From positions 24,616,951 through 24,680,950 of the forward strand of contig OX388311.1 in NCBI GenBank assembly GCA_947579605.1: DNA of 64,000 nucleotides, in the 5' to 3' direction. This document shows, piece after piece, positions 23,801 through 36,447 of this stretch. The position numbers and the translations under genes are program-made. A model generated the notes under the pieces. The model had not been told where the DNA came from. It worked only from the letters and a program-made list of their open reading frames with translations, and ran no database searches. Source of the DNA: Athripsodes cinereus. Lineage: Eukaryota > Arthropoda > Insecta > Trichoptera > Leptoceridae. Within the stretch, counting starts at the first letter, position 1, and each line of letters begins with the position of its first letter.

Positions 23801-24933
23801 ATTAAATTTTCACTTAAAAAAGACACAGAAATGACACATATGGATTCTGACTTTAAAAAATTGTTCAATACTCTCGTTGAGAAATTTAGAGACCATAAGA
23901 AAAATGAAATTCTATTTTTTTTGGGAGTACCTACCTACCTACCTACCCACTCCCACAGGAAAAAATAGTGTTGTGTGTGTAAGTGGAAAGTATGCAAGTT
24001 AACATACATTGAAGGACGCACATGCAATTTGACAGCAAAAATCGGAACTATGAGTTCTAGGAGGACTAGACGTTACCTCAATCTGGCAATCGACTATCTC
24101 AATAGTTTTTTTTAGATCAGCGATTTTCTCACCTACGTACAAATTCCCTACATACCTACATATGTAGTTTAGTTGCCTCCCTATGTTCCTATTTGGCTCC
24201 TTACTAGGTGTTGCAAGAAATCCTTAAAAAGTCAAAACTGATTGTGCTCAAAATATTGTTTGCTTCGTGTTTTCAGGTTACTGCGCCCATGATAGGTCTT
24301 ATGAATACTTTGCTGAATCAATTTACTTAGATATAGATTTCGTAGCGACACAATGCGAAAACTACACAAATATAGCCGCAGGTTGTTGTATTCCCACAGG
24401 GAAAACGTTGAATATGGGAGGATTTCATATTAATTATGGGTAAGCAAAATAATGTTTGAGTTTCTACCTACATAACACTAATATTACTTTTATTGTTACA
24501 ATATTATTATTCAAATGCTACCGCCATCTATTTAACTCACGTAAAAACATTCAGCGTAAATATTACATTAAACTTTCTATTACTTTCGGCAGATAGCTCT
24601 GTGATAATTGTTAGTAAATTATAACTATACTGTATTAGATTTATCAAGGTTGTTTTCAAATATTTTTAATCACATTGTTTCTTATGTAGAGATAAAAGTT
24701 TGAAATTGTTTTTTTCTACATGCCTATTAGTTCACCTTTATAATATCAGTAATGTTGAATAAGAACTGTGAAGCAATTTCAATAGATGTCTATAATCAAG
24801 TTTAAATGTGAATAATATTTATTTTAGGAAGGAGGGAGTTTATTACTTGACAACAAACAGTGAATCTCCGTTTGCCAAGGGAACTAAAAGAAAAAAACCG
24901 GTATTCCAATGGAAACGAAATAGAAAAATATAA
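20831..24933 (+). CDS. Lipase 5: secreted pancreatic-lipase-family enzyme, seven exons
   Basis: Exons 20831-20873, 21127-21286, 21973-22121, 22969-23214, 23552-23740, 24277-24439 and 24828-24933 total 1056 nt, 351 aa. Signal peptide [13 protein letters not shown]. Motifs: VHGW, VDWS, GHSLGAH (Ser177), GLDPA (Asp202), FYPNGG, QPGC with a seven-residue lid, CAHDR (His267). Two things set it apart: an additional phase-1 intron splits the exon between the lid and the catalytic His, and the C-terminus extends past the usual end with a basic tail (KGTKRKKP...KRNRKI). AATAAA at 25111-25116. GHSLGAH and CAHDR are closer to typical insect lipases than the motifs of genes 1-4. Predicted functional. Confidence 0.92.
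21809..21922. repeat. Tandem duplication, 57-bp unit
   Basis: Two units starting at 21809 and 21866 share 'attctttgg.taataa.aaag.tgg.taattcttaata'. It lies in intron 2 of lipase 5, 50 bp before exon 3. Confidence 0.8.
22137..22262 (-). repeat. Interspersed repeat (pairs with 39925-40030)
   Basis: Around 100 bp, including 'gggtactaacacgacgata' and 'ttcacacagaccgagctagtcc', is the reverse complement of 39925-40030 with few differences. It lies in intron 3 of lipase 5. No coding content. Confidence 0.7.
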
Positions 24934-27359
24934 AAAAAAATATGATCTACCTACGTGGGTAGGTACGTGGTGGCACAATGAATTGTTTACATTTCAAAAT
25001 GTTCTTTCCGTCGATGTTACAAATGCCATTATTATGGACATATAAAATTATTTCGATATTGAAATTTGTAGTAAAATGCTCACCAACTGATGGATTTAGA
25101 GTATTATTGAAATAAAATATTATGACGATGTCAGAAAATTTGTTTTTATTTTTTCATTCCCTCATTATAGACTTAATGCGCCTGACTACTTATCTGCATC
25201 AATCAGTAGTGGAGGAAACATTTGACGACAAAATCGTTGGAAATGTTTTCGGGGTCTCCTATCTTTGATCGTGCTGGCTTTTTGGAACGGGAATAATGAC
25301 ACATTGGAACTGGAACGTGACTTTTAATTTTTTGTTGAATTCAATAATTGTGACATTATTCCAGTCCCATTTTTACTTTAATATGGGACGATAATCTTTT
25401 ATTTAGAATGAATCTAGGACTGAAACATATTTTTCCTAAACTCTTATATACCTACTTAGGTCTGTGTGGCACTTATATAAATCACCTAGATAAACAATAT
25501 GGTTTAGAGTCCAATAAAGAACCTACTAGGAAATGAGTAGGGACCTACTTAGAAGCACTTTAAATGCAATAATATGATCTTGAAACTTCAGCGATTTAAA
25601 CATTACCATAATTATAATAAAGAATAATATTTTTATTTGTTTCATTTATTTATCCCAAGTTCAAAGCAAAGATAAAATGTTTTTTATTACAAGGCATACG
25701 TTTTAAATATTTCAAGATAAATGTTTGTTTATTTTCACGTAGGTACATATGTATATTCATGATCTAATAAAAGGTACACACTATTAACTATGATAAAATG
25801 TTTCAGTTTTGTTCTCGGATCAACAAAATTATTTGTTTCCGCATTCTAATATGCTACTTAAATATTAGACAAATAGTTTAATTAACGAAGTTAATGCCAT
25901 TGACTAGGGAAGAAATATTTATTTTATTTGTTTCCTTCTTTTGTAAATCCAAACGCGATGTTATCATTGATATAAAAATTCAAAGGATACCCTACCTCAA
26001 AAATAAATTGAAGGCCAAACATACCAAAAACTATAAAGAAATTTTAATTATTCAGAAGTGTCATATCACCTTTCCAGAATTGAATATTTTAATATTTACT
26101 GTAGGTAGGTAAAATAGCAGAGAACAACAATATTATAGATAAATTTCATAAAATGATAATGAACAATAACCGGCTGATGTTAATGACAGCTCCAAAACTA
26201 AAAACAATCAGGACCATTCTATTACCATAGTAAAACACACACACACACATTAAGTCAAGTGATATTGGTCTAATTTATAAACCTATGGATGTTATCTTTG
26301 CTATCATAAATTTATAATTCAACGATTATTTACCGTCTCAAAAAGAAATACATACAACTTATTATCAACAAACTAGTTATGAGATAAAATAGATAATATT
26401 TCTTTTAATAATTAATTTCTTTAAGAGAACTTAACATAATAATTAATTGGATCTGAAGGACTATGAAAAAGCATGAATACCTATCTGTAAAAACAAAGTT
26501 GGTTAAATTACCTTTTTCACATCGTCGATGAAATCATGAAACCTTCCATGAGTAATATTTCTCAAAAATTTGATACCGATACCAAATTATTCGTCTTGTC
26601 GAGCCGCATTTACTAATAAAATAACCTAGGTATACAGCGATATACATGGAAAAAGTTATTGAAAGAGATTGAATCTCTCACGTGCTGCCTTTTCTTGGAC
26701 AATTTGTGCAAACTAACAAGTAGGTACCTACTTAAAAAAACGATTCTGTAAAATTTTTCGAATAATGCGTGGAAGGTGTCTTGGAAATTCAATACACACA
26801 TTAATTCAAATACATGTTCCACCCAATTAATCCGACACATTATACAATGTCAACCAACAAAATAGTTTTTTTTCTGCAAAATATTGATAGGAGGTTTCAT
26901 GTATCCACATGCCATTGTATAAAGAAGAAACTTGGAATATTCTAAAATGCGGTAAGTAAGTTGGTTTAATTTTGTGGCGTAATGTGCAAAAACACGAAAA
27001 ATAGATCGTTAAAGGCAGCCATCCAGGGATGGATCGAAAAAGACTAAAAAAGAGATGTTTGGGACTGTTGGTTCATATTTTATTATTTTTCTTGATATTA
27101 TAGGTATGTATAAAAATTATAATTAGGTACATTGAAGGAGACCCACCGACCACCCAGACATTGTAGAAGTATAGGGACTTCCAATACTATTACAATATTA
27201 TTGAGCATGTAACACTAGTAAGAAAGACAGTAGAGAAATAAATATAGGTTAGATAAAAATATAAAATAATTTTCTCATGTCAATGTCATGCATTTTCCCT
27301 TTATGTATAAAAGATTGAAATTGTTTACAGTATTATCAGTACCTTAAGATATCTCAGTT
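24934..27359. other. Spacer between lipases 5 and 6
   Basis: Holds the lipase 5 poly(A) signal (25111-25116), a short (CA)n run near 26231 and the lipase 6 core promoter candidate at 27306-27340. I see no gene or classifiable repeat in the rest. Confidence 0.45.
27306..27340 (+). promoter_or_regulatory. Core promoter candidate of lipase 6 (TATA + Inr)
   Basis: TATAAAAG at 27306-27313 and the arthropod initiator TCAGT at 27336-27340 put the start-site A (27338) 32 bp after the TATA box, the standard spacing. The 5' UTR would be 22 nt before the ATG at 27360. Confidence 0.55.
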
Positions 27360-30300
27360 ATGGATCTTAAAATCACAATAGTCTCGTTTATTATTCTAGA
27401 AGGTAAGAAAAACTCTTTAAATGTATTACAAATTACAATAACTAAAGCATTTCGATATTAAAATTTTTGAAACGAGGGGTAGGTACTTTAAGGTTAAAAA
27501 ACACGTAGAAAAGTCATCATTCAAACGACATGTCCACCTGTGTTTTAAAATAAATTGTGCATTCACTCGTTTCAGTCTGAATAGGCTGAAAATGGATTAA
27601 TGAATGGTTTACGGCTGATAGGAAAAAAAAGTAAAAGTTAACGATGGTAGATTGGTAAAAGTTCATATCAATAAAACACTCCTTTTAGTATCACGGACCC
27701 TGTGGCATGACTCTTGGATGAAAAAGAATGGTTGTAATTGCTTATTAGGGCACCATAATAATAATATGGTGTTTGTTATATTAATAGATAGTTACAAATT
27801 ACGTAAATAATATCATTTGTATAGGTGTATTGTATACTAAAAATACGTTGATACATTTTCGTTTCTAGAGTTCTAAATAAACTAAGCTTATCTAATGAAC
27901 AAAACGTTAAATCCATCCAATGATAATAATGATGCTAGTAATACACATGGTATGTAATTTAAATCTCCGTGTTTTCAGTGGTACTGGTTCATTATGCCGT
28001 TTCACAAACAACAAATAATCCACAAGAAATGATACAAATTAATGAAACGATAGACAATAATAACAATGTAAACAAAACAGACACAACAAATGATGAATTG
28101 AAAACATTAAATAAAACAAACTACTATCATTTCGGTGTATATAATGTGGGAGAGTTTGGATACGAGGTAATGAAAGACTTAGAAAAGTTTGTAAACAAAA
28201 CTCAACAAGGATTTGAAGCCTTTGACGGACTGTACTACGCTCAGTTTCAACTTTTTACAAGGTAAGAATAAATATTGCATAGATACTTACTCGATTTTTT
28301 TTAGATATTTATCTTACTAAGTAGTAATTTCTAACTGGTCAAATTATCGATCAAAAATAATTATGAACATAACGTTTCGACGTCTTCTGCATAATGTTCC
28401 ATTGGTTAAGCTTTGCCTTACTGTGATAAAAATAACTTACACACACTACGATGTTGTGTAGTGACTACACATTTTTAAACGTAGTTCTCCAATTGGGATT
28501 GTCGGATTGGTTATATATTATTTACAGACCTGAATTTTTCGCTTTTGCGATAAATTCAAGTCTCTAGTTATATGTTATAAATTCATTTGTAACAATAGTG
28601 ATTATTTTAACATTTTCTTGGATTGCTAAACCTACAATAATGATTTTCATTGACTTAGTGAGCTACACTGGTACTTACATATAATGTATGTGTACTGGTA
28701 CTTACATATAATGTATGTATAGTAATACGTATATTGTACTTTTTCAGATCAAATCTTAATGCCTATCAAATAGTATCCAAACAGAATATAGCTTCATCCA
28801 ACTTTGATCCAACCCGAGATACGATGTTTGTAATACATGGCTGGGTTCAAGATGGGTCTAATCTAAATATAATTAATATTAAAGATGGTATGTGAGAAAT
28901 TATTCACGATATTTTAATTTTTTTATCTTGTCTATCTATTTTATCAAATTCGAGACATTCTATCTTCCTGAGAAGACCATTAAGATAGAGATGAGGATAT
29001 GAGCGGATCCGAGAGGAGTGTTGTGGATAGGATTCGTGTAAAAAATAGCGTTTGGACGATAAAAGAATGATGAAGAGTATTTATCTGGCTGAAAAAGGTG
29101 GATTGAGAAAGCACGGATGTTTGAGAACAACGTATCTATATCGCGTGGATCACATTCTCAAGGACCGCCACCTGTAGGTATGAATGTAGAGGAAGTGAAT
29201 GAAATATGTAAGAAAAGATCTATATGGCGCTCAATCCTCTTTGCCTACCCCGCTTGGGACAAGACAAGAGGGTACAGTTAGATAAATAGTAGTAGAAAAA
29301 AATATCTTGAGGGGGTTGGCCGATTAGTCTTTTGGGTTGCCCATCAGAGGGCAAATATTTTGTTCAGACATTGTGACAGAAGTTATTCCAGTTTTTCAAT
29401 GACTTCGATTTTTTATAAACATCCGTACAAAAATGTTCATAAAAAACTACTTTTATTAAACAAAAGATAATATCAAGGTTGAATCAACACAAATGTCTGT
29501 CAATTTTTCTGATAATTTTACGGTTTTCAAGGTGTTGCAATAAATATTATACAAGGGGAAAATCTCTGAAGTTTATAATAATATGTTTATATATTTTTAA
29601 GATTTAATAAGATAAGTATTTGTTATTGAACAGCATTTTATGGACTTCAGACTGTTGTAGATATAAGTCTTAGGTAAATATTGTTTTTTGTGTTTAACAT
29701 TATTCTATTGCATATATTTATATTATCAACAGAGCAATATGAGATAAGAGACATATAAATATTATGATTGTAAATATATTGTTATTTTAACACTGTAAAT
29801 CTCCATTTCAGCAATTCTTTCAGCATGGAATATGAATGTTATCATTGTTGATTGGGGTGAACTTGCTGGAAAATTTTATAATGTGGCAAGATTTGGAATT
29901 GATAGTATCGCGACTGATGTCGCAGATTTGATGAAACATGTAAGTCAAAATCTTGGTCAGCCGATGGATTCAATTCACGCCGCTGGATTTAGTTTAGGGG
30001 CTCACATTGCTGGCCTTGCTGGAAAAATGCTTGGAGGAAGGATTGGTTATATTTATGGTGAGATAGTAATTTTATTTTTCTTATGTTAAAAAGTTCTTAC
30101 GGTTTGCATTTTTTTTCTTCACCCTATCATTATTTTTTTTGGGATATTTCGTAGAGTTTTGACATTATAAGTTTATTTGTACACATGTCATATTAATACT
30201 AAAACAGTTCTCACTTTTAAACTTGGAAAAATAAATATTAATAATTAAAAAAAAATAGTTTTTAAAATATATTTAAAAAAAAATAAGTAAATATTGTTCC

Positions 30301-32686
30301 ATTGTGAGCTGACCACACCAACGTGCAACAACATTCACAAATAGCAACTATGTAAGTATGATTTACAAACAGTGTTGAACAATAAATAAAAATGTAACTT
30401 ACCTTCTACTTGCTTCTGATATCGACACAGCTGTTATAGAGTTTTACTGAGCCCCAAGCCTTTCGAAATTGCGAGATAGATTGCCAGTTATCTATAGCAT
30501 TTACATATCTATTCATTCAATGTCCTGAAAGCTTTTCTATGCAATGCGATAAAATAAAGGAGTGTAACATTTTAACGCGAGTCATATCAATGCAATATAG
30601 AATTTACATCTTGGTCAATGCTATCCAAGTGTCCTGGTTTTCTAAATTTAATATTTATTTATTTATTTATTTTTTTATTTTTACAATATTTAGAATCAAA
30701 CAGTCGTTACACAATATGTTGACAATTAATACATTTAACATGTAGACCAGCGAAGATTCCACTCTTACCAGAAATGTCTTTGTTTTGAGGAAAAAAAGCA
30801 AAAGTTAAAATTTTCTAAAAAAGTCAAAGTAAATTTAAAAACAACGGTAATTCAATACTTAAAACAATAAAAAACATAAATATAAAAGCAAAAAATCATA
30901 AAATACCTACTAGAAATCAGAATCAAGAAATATTTCATGCAAATAAAAATAGTGAAGATTAAAAGAAAAAACAAATAGGTACTTTATAAAAACCGTACTC
31001 ATTTACAGGTATTGATCCAGCTTTTCCTCTTTTTAACATCTGGAACACAAACGATCGCCTAAATATTGGTGACGCTCGTTATGTGCAAGTAATACACACT
31101 ACCGGAGATCAGCTTGGTTTCATGCATCCTTTAGGGGATTATGATGTATATCCAAATGGCGGACGAAGACAGCCTCGTTGTCCTCTCGAAATTTTCCCCA
31201 TGTGTTCACATTCGATTTCTCAAATATACTTTGCAAACGCGGTGAGGAATCCTACAACATACAGTTCTGTTCAGTGCTCGAATTTTTGGCAAATTGTTGT
31301 TGGATATTGTACGCCAGTTGGAAAAAGAGCTCCTTTCATTACTATTAAACCGACGTAAGTAAAATTTGACGTTTGATATTTTCAATAGCAACCATTTTTC
31401 CAGACGTTTTTTTATGTATTATATTTCGCCCATTCTTCGATCTGACATTCTTACAATATATTCATGCCCATAATATTATAAAATAATTTATTTAATCAAT
31501 ACATACTAGTGATGTAACGAATATTCGTATTCGCATATTTAAAAGTATTCTCAATCGCATTCGTATTCGCAAAAAAATATGCGAATACGAATCAGTAATA
31601 AAGTATCAGATATTTGGTAAAAGAACCGGATACTTACTTACCCGGTATATTGCAGAAAAAGGTACTGCAAGAAAATGTTCGTTATGAAAACCGAGGAGTT
31701 TTGAAATATTTTAAATTCCTATACCATTTTGAAAATTCGGCGACGGGGGGGGGGTAGAATATTTAATGATTGATTAATATTGTCGAAATCTAAGCAAGTC
31801 AATATTTGCATTCGCGAATATCCAAAATCACATATTCGTTACTTCACTAATACATACTTATATAGGTAAGGTAAGATGTTTGGAAAACGTTTGAGAAAAT
31901 AAGAGGCGAGTAGAAAAAAAAAAGTAAAATATGATCTCTTAGCTTAAAACGTTTGATGACTCCATGTGCTTTCATATTCTTTTAAAAAGCACATGTTTTT
32001 TTATTATTCAATTTATTGAACTTGGTTAACCAGTACAACTTCCTTAAATATGTTTTATTTTAATTTTATTAATTATTTATTCTAGCTGTAAATTGATTAC
32101 AAACAATTTAATAAATAAGTAAAGTCATATTAAATACGATCAATATTAATCAATAACATGTCATATCTATCAATATTAATAGGTACAAATTTCGATGATT
32201 AAAAATCGTTTTTCATTTTATATTATGATTTTTGACTCAATTGGATGTTGTTTCCATTGAACTACAACAGATGGTATTTTTCCAATTTAAAAACACAGGA
32301 ATTGTATGAAATCGTATAAAAACCTTAATTTCAGTCATAGAAAAATATCGAGTTGTACTATATATACCTATATACCCTTCAAAAATTTCAAGTCATGTGA
32401 TGGCACAGAGGATTTGGGAATCTTAGAGTAACTACTCTTAACCAAGCTTTTAGTCGATTCATAAGAGTTGAAACTCTGTCATGCACTCCTAAAGGAAGTT
32501 CACATTAGTATGTGTATAATAAACAACATACCTACCTAGTTAATACGTATTCAAATAGGTTGGCTGTCGGTGAGTGTAATCAAATAGAATGATTAATCTA
32601 GAGTACCTAGTTCAAAATATGATTAACCTTTTTCATTTGTTTTCAGGACGAAGTACCGCGGAGTATTTTGGTCGAGAATTGCATAG
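27360..32686 (+). CDS. Lipase 6: secreted pancreatic-lipase-family protein with Asn/Thr-rich N-terminus
   Basis: Exons 27360-27402, 27979-28261, 28748-28887, 29812-30057, 31009-31354 and 32647-32686 total 1098 nt, 365 aa. The signal peptide runs across the first splice site. Residues 25-62 form an Asn/Thr-rich stretch; N-glycosylation sequons are at Asn36, 46, 59 and 87. Catalytic elements: IHGW, VDWG, GFSLGAH (Ser216), GIDPA (Asp240), YPNGG, CSH (His305). The lid region reads QPRC rather than QPGC, with a seven-residue lid. The C-terminus ends KYRGVFWSRIA, unlike genes 1-5 but like gene 7. Introns hold an RTE-B remnant (28990-29280) and a hAT MITE (31507-31849). No frame damage seen; substrate unknown. 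Confidence 0.92.
28667..28720. repeat. Tandem duplication, 27-bp unit
   Basis: ACTGGTACTTACATATAATG is repeated at 28667 and 28694, just before exon 3 of lipase 6. Confidence 0.85.
28990..29280 (+). mobile_element. RTE family B, diverged 3' fragment
   Basis: Broken frames encode recognisable pieces of the RTE-B C-terminus (SIYLAEKGGLRKHG, VDHILKDRHL, KKRSIWRSILFAYPAWD) in the order seen in the long copy at 49.9-50.9 kb. It is more diverged than the 8679-8912 copy. It lies in intron 3 of lipase 6. Confidence 0.75.
31507..31849. mobile_element. hAT-type MITE, 343 bp, with 8-bp target duplication
   Basis: The ends TAGTGATGTAACGAATAT and (inverted) TAGTGAAGTAACGAATAT form terminal inverted repeats. 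Flanks 31499-31506 and 31850-31857 are both ATACATAC, a perfect 8-bp duplication as expected for the hAT superfamily. The interior has ATTCGTATTCGC repeats and a G-tract at 31746-31754. No ORF. It lies in intron 5 of lipase 6. Confidence 0.92.
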
Positions 32687-32805
32687 TGTGATCATAAGAC
32701 TGTGATATTTCACTCGACTTTAGATGCCTTAACTGAAAGTCTAAACAAGAAATAACCTCTCTAGTCTATAAATTAATTAATTTATTTGTAATAATAACAC
32801 TGATT

Positions 32806-32870
32806 TATTTTATTATTTATTTATTTATTTAACCACATTCACGGCTTTCATCTTTTACACATGTTGACTA
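32806..32870 (-). repeat. (TAAA)n-tailed 3' module, reverse copy
   Basis: ATTTATTTATTTA followed by CACGGCTTTCATCTTTTACAC, a diverged reverse copy of the module at 15299-15358. Confidence 0.5.
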
Positions 32871-33117
32871 GCACAAGAATATAAGTAACAACAAGAAGTT
32901 AATATAAAATAAAAGAAAACAATAGATCAAAATAAACAAGTAAAAAACAATAAATAATAATAAAAGTAATAATGAGATGTCAAATCGTAAATTAAATATT
33001 AGGTTTTATATGCAAGTCAAAACATACACATACACTTGAATACACTATAATAGAATATAAGTGAGATTGATTTTTATTTTTATTTTACAAATGCTTAAAA
33101 TAAAATATAAATAAAAA

Positions 33118-33225
33118 ATGAATAAAAGAAATAATCTTTATTGTACATTTACACGGCACAAATGGCGGGTTTATTGCCTGCCGGCAATTTCTAACAATCG
33201 ACCAGTTCTTGCTTCGTATTATAAT
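33118..33225 (-). repeat. Interspersed repeat 3' end
   Basis: 'aataatctttattgtacatttacacggcacaaatggcgggtttattgcctgccggcaatttctaacaatcg' resembles a 3'-end sequence I associate with interspersed elements of Lepidoptera. Only one copy is in the window, so the call rests on recognition. Confidence 0.4.
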
Positions 33226-34470
33226 AATAAGATGTAGTAATATCGTGTAGTATCTCTGAGAAATTGGGAACTAAAGTCTTCATCCTCAAGAAGATAGGAC
33301 TGAGTCTCATGGACGGCTAACGAAGGTATTCGTTCGAATATTTCTTGGTAGAATGCTCCAAATTGTCGCCGAAAGATTTCAGATTTTTGCTTGATGATTG
33401 ATGATTGACGTTCGCATCCAGCTGTCTGTATGCCGCAATTGACGAAATCGCTCGAGATTTTAAATATGTAAATCTGAATGAAAAGTTTACAGTTTTGTGT
33501 AATTAAAGTAGAATATCATCAGTATGAATTTTCACTCTGTGAATGTACAATCCATAGAGCTGTTACTTTAACATGGATTTCCAACAAGTACCGTGTATCG
33601 ACAATACAAATGACATTTAACAAATTACATTCCATTTGTGATAATGACGATGTTCAGTGATTTATGTATTTTTACGTAATCTAAAATTTTCCTTTACGTT
33701 ATCTAATTTTTTCCTTTACTTTCATTATGTATTTGACATATTAGAACACGTTCTGTTATATTTGGAAGTATTAATTATTTTTATGTTTTTATGTATTTAT
33801 AAAAAATTTTAAGTTATAAATAAATTTTTATGATATATTTTTATGTGAATATGACTTATGTTAATTAGTGCAGCTACAAATTAAATCAAACGTCTTCCAA
33901 TTTATCAAATAAATAAAAATAGCAACACGTAAAGTTTAATAAAATCAACGTGTCCATAGTTTTATTAATTTAGTAAATCAGCAATTATATTAGCTGGTTA
34001 ACTAAAAAGAAGATGAATTTGTTTTATAGTTTATTGCCTGCTGTAAAAAACTGCAACGCGATATTAAGGAAAGAACATATCGAAATATTTTATAACTTCA
34101 TTTTATAAGGTGGTATTGCTAAGATCATTGTAGGTTGTATTCTTTGTTTTTTTTTTCAATTTATCAATAGACAAATAATCATAGCTGTACTTTAATCTTT
34201 TAACCCAATCTTTTAATAATTTAACCCTATTGACGACTAAAAGAAGCACATAGCACCAAATAACTATTTTCAATTTCAAATGAGTTGATGAAGGCTTGGC
34301 GAGCAAGGGATGTTAAGTTGATGGTTGCATTCATAACATATTTTTTAAAGAAAGGAAAAGAATTCAGATAGACGTTTCAGGAAGGAATTAGCAAGACACG
34401 AAACAAATCGCTAATTGTTGTGCAATAATATACAAATAGAGACAAATATCAAGAAATTAATTTATTTTTT
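33226..34470. other. Gene-free AT-rich stretch
   Basis: No exon-like or classifiable repeat sequence seen. A short GC-richer part at 33226-33470 shows no recognisable peptide. Confidence 0.4.
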
Positions 34471-34474
34471 TATA

Positions 34475-34545
34475 ATTTATTTTTTATTTAACTTCTTTAC
34501 ACGGCAGAGCCTTTAACATGTTGAAAAATAAAATAAAAATAACAA
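34475..34545 (-). repeat. (TAAA)n-tailed 3' module, reverse copy
   Basis: TTTATTTAACTTCTTTACACGGCAGAGCCTTTAACATGTTG, the same module as at 38739-38795. Confidence 0.55.
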
Positions 34546-35600
34546 TTTAAACAATTTGACAGACGAAGACATTAATATACAGTACCAGTTTCATGATAAT
34601 AAATTAATGAAAAAAAAAAGATATATATAATCTGAAACAAACTTCACATGCAGGTACAAAGGATAAATTGAATTTAAAATGAATAAAATTACTAGACAAA
34701 CAAAAAAATAATATAATAATTGAGTGTGATTTACCAATAAAAATTAAAGCATGTTTACCTAGGACAAAATAAATTGTCAAAAGAAAATATTGTCAATTAT
34801 AGTTTAAGAGTCAAGAAATAAAATAGTCAATATCGAAAAAAGTATGGTCAAAATAGAAACACAAAATCTTGAATTAAATTTATTTGAAATTATACTAAAC
34901 AATTCGGAAAAAAAATATGATCGATAAATTATGAAGAGACGAATAAAAAAAACAAATTTCAATATCAATATTTAAATTATTTAAAATTAAGGATATTTAT
35001 ATGTAAGTAAAAACAAATTCTGGAATCTTTCAAGGTCAAATAATGATCAACAGGTCGTTCAATGATCAACAATTTATCAAAAATATGAACAAGCTTATGA
35101 AACGAAGCAAACGCTTTTTTTGAAATCTGTTTTTCAGATTCCGAATGGATCAAAATATTCTCTCTAAATGGCACTGGAACGATTTAGTTCAACACTTTAC
35201 TAATAAAATGTTTAAAACATGATGATATCTGAATATGTTACCAACATTATATCAAACAAAGTAAGCTACGCCAATAATATTTCCAGAATTAATGCTATAA
35301 GTGCTCAATGCACTTTGAGTGAGTGAGTATACAGTACATTTTTCAATATTTGTTTGACGGTTGTTTTTATTTTAAAACAGTGCTAAATGTTTTACAGCTA
35401 ACACATGAAGAAAAAAGACCTCTCTTACAATATACTTATAAGAAATCATTAGGTAACACTATAAAATATAATTTGGTTCCATAAATTTAATTTAATTTAA
35501 TTAAAAAATTGAGCATGGTGATTATAAAATTACAAAACTGAGCTCTGTGTTATGGCCCTTAAGGCGCCAACCTGCAGGATCATTTAACTATTTATGATTC
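34546..35600. other. Gene-free AT-rich stretch
   Basis: Nothing supportable; long A-rich runs and isolated short open frames only. Confidence 0.4.
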
Positions 35601-35609
35601 TAACGATCG

Positions 35610-35872
35610 TCTTCAGTAAAAGGCTCACGCCGTGGATTTATATATATAACGAGTTACAATCCATTGGATTGGTCTGCAACGAGTTTGGTTTTTCTTCTCC
35701 ATTCGTCTCAATTCTCAGCCAGTCTTTTCAGCTCTACGTATGAGCCACAGTTCATGTCCCTCTTCAGTTGGTCCATATACGCGTCTCTTGGTCGGCCTCT
35801 GCCATTTGTTCCCTCGGTCTTACCCTCCGTGATGGCAATGAGTAGTCCTGCGTGGATTTCTAAATAAATAAA
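35610..35872 (-). mobile_element. RTE family D 3' end beside a (TAAA)n module
   Basis: Reverse-strand reading gives GRGRPRDAYMDQLKRDM and LKRLAEN, the tail of an RTE reverse transcriptase. The same sequence, about 85% alike by eye, occurs at 55180-55420. A (TAAA)n-family module (AAAGGCTCACGCCGTGG) adjoins at 35612-35626. Confidence 0.7.
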
Positions 35873-36304
35873 TAAATGAATTTTTATAGATAAAAAAAAA
35901 TTTAAACATATTTAAACCAATTGATAAACCTTTCAAATAGAAATAAATCATTAAAGTGGATGATTTATTATTATTATGTAGAAGGTATGTTTATTTTGAG
36001 GATGGATAAAAGTTAAACAAAATAAAACCAGTTTCTGATAAATATGGGATCAATAAAATAAAATAAATATCACTGATTGTTATTTCAATAAGTAATAAAA
36101 TATACAAATACAATGACCTTACGCTATGCATTTGAAATGATTCTGAATCAATGTCCAGTAAAAAGATCAGATTATATTATGTACCTAAATGCAAACGAGT
36201 ATCTAATAATTTATTTGCACATTCTGATCATTTTTATAGATTTTTCACAATATTGCCTTTTTTGCAAATATTCTATTGTACCTAAATCTTTTTCTTAATA
36301 GAAA

Positions 36305-36447
36305 AATGTCTACAAGGGTTTTTTTATAAGCCCAAAATACACACAGTAAGGAAAATACTTTTTTCTCGAAAGGAGAGTTCGCCGATACTTGGTATTGAAC
36401 TGCGGACCTCTTGTGAATATATCAAGACTCTACGGGCTACCGACGAC
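36305..36447 (-). mobile_element. tRNA-derived SINE, diverged reverse copy
   Basis: Contains 'aaaggagagttcgccg', 'ggtattgaactgcggacc', 'caagactctacgggctaccgacga', matching the 19265-19451 copy with many substitutions; the oldest of the four copies. Confidence 0.75.
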
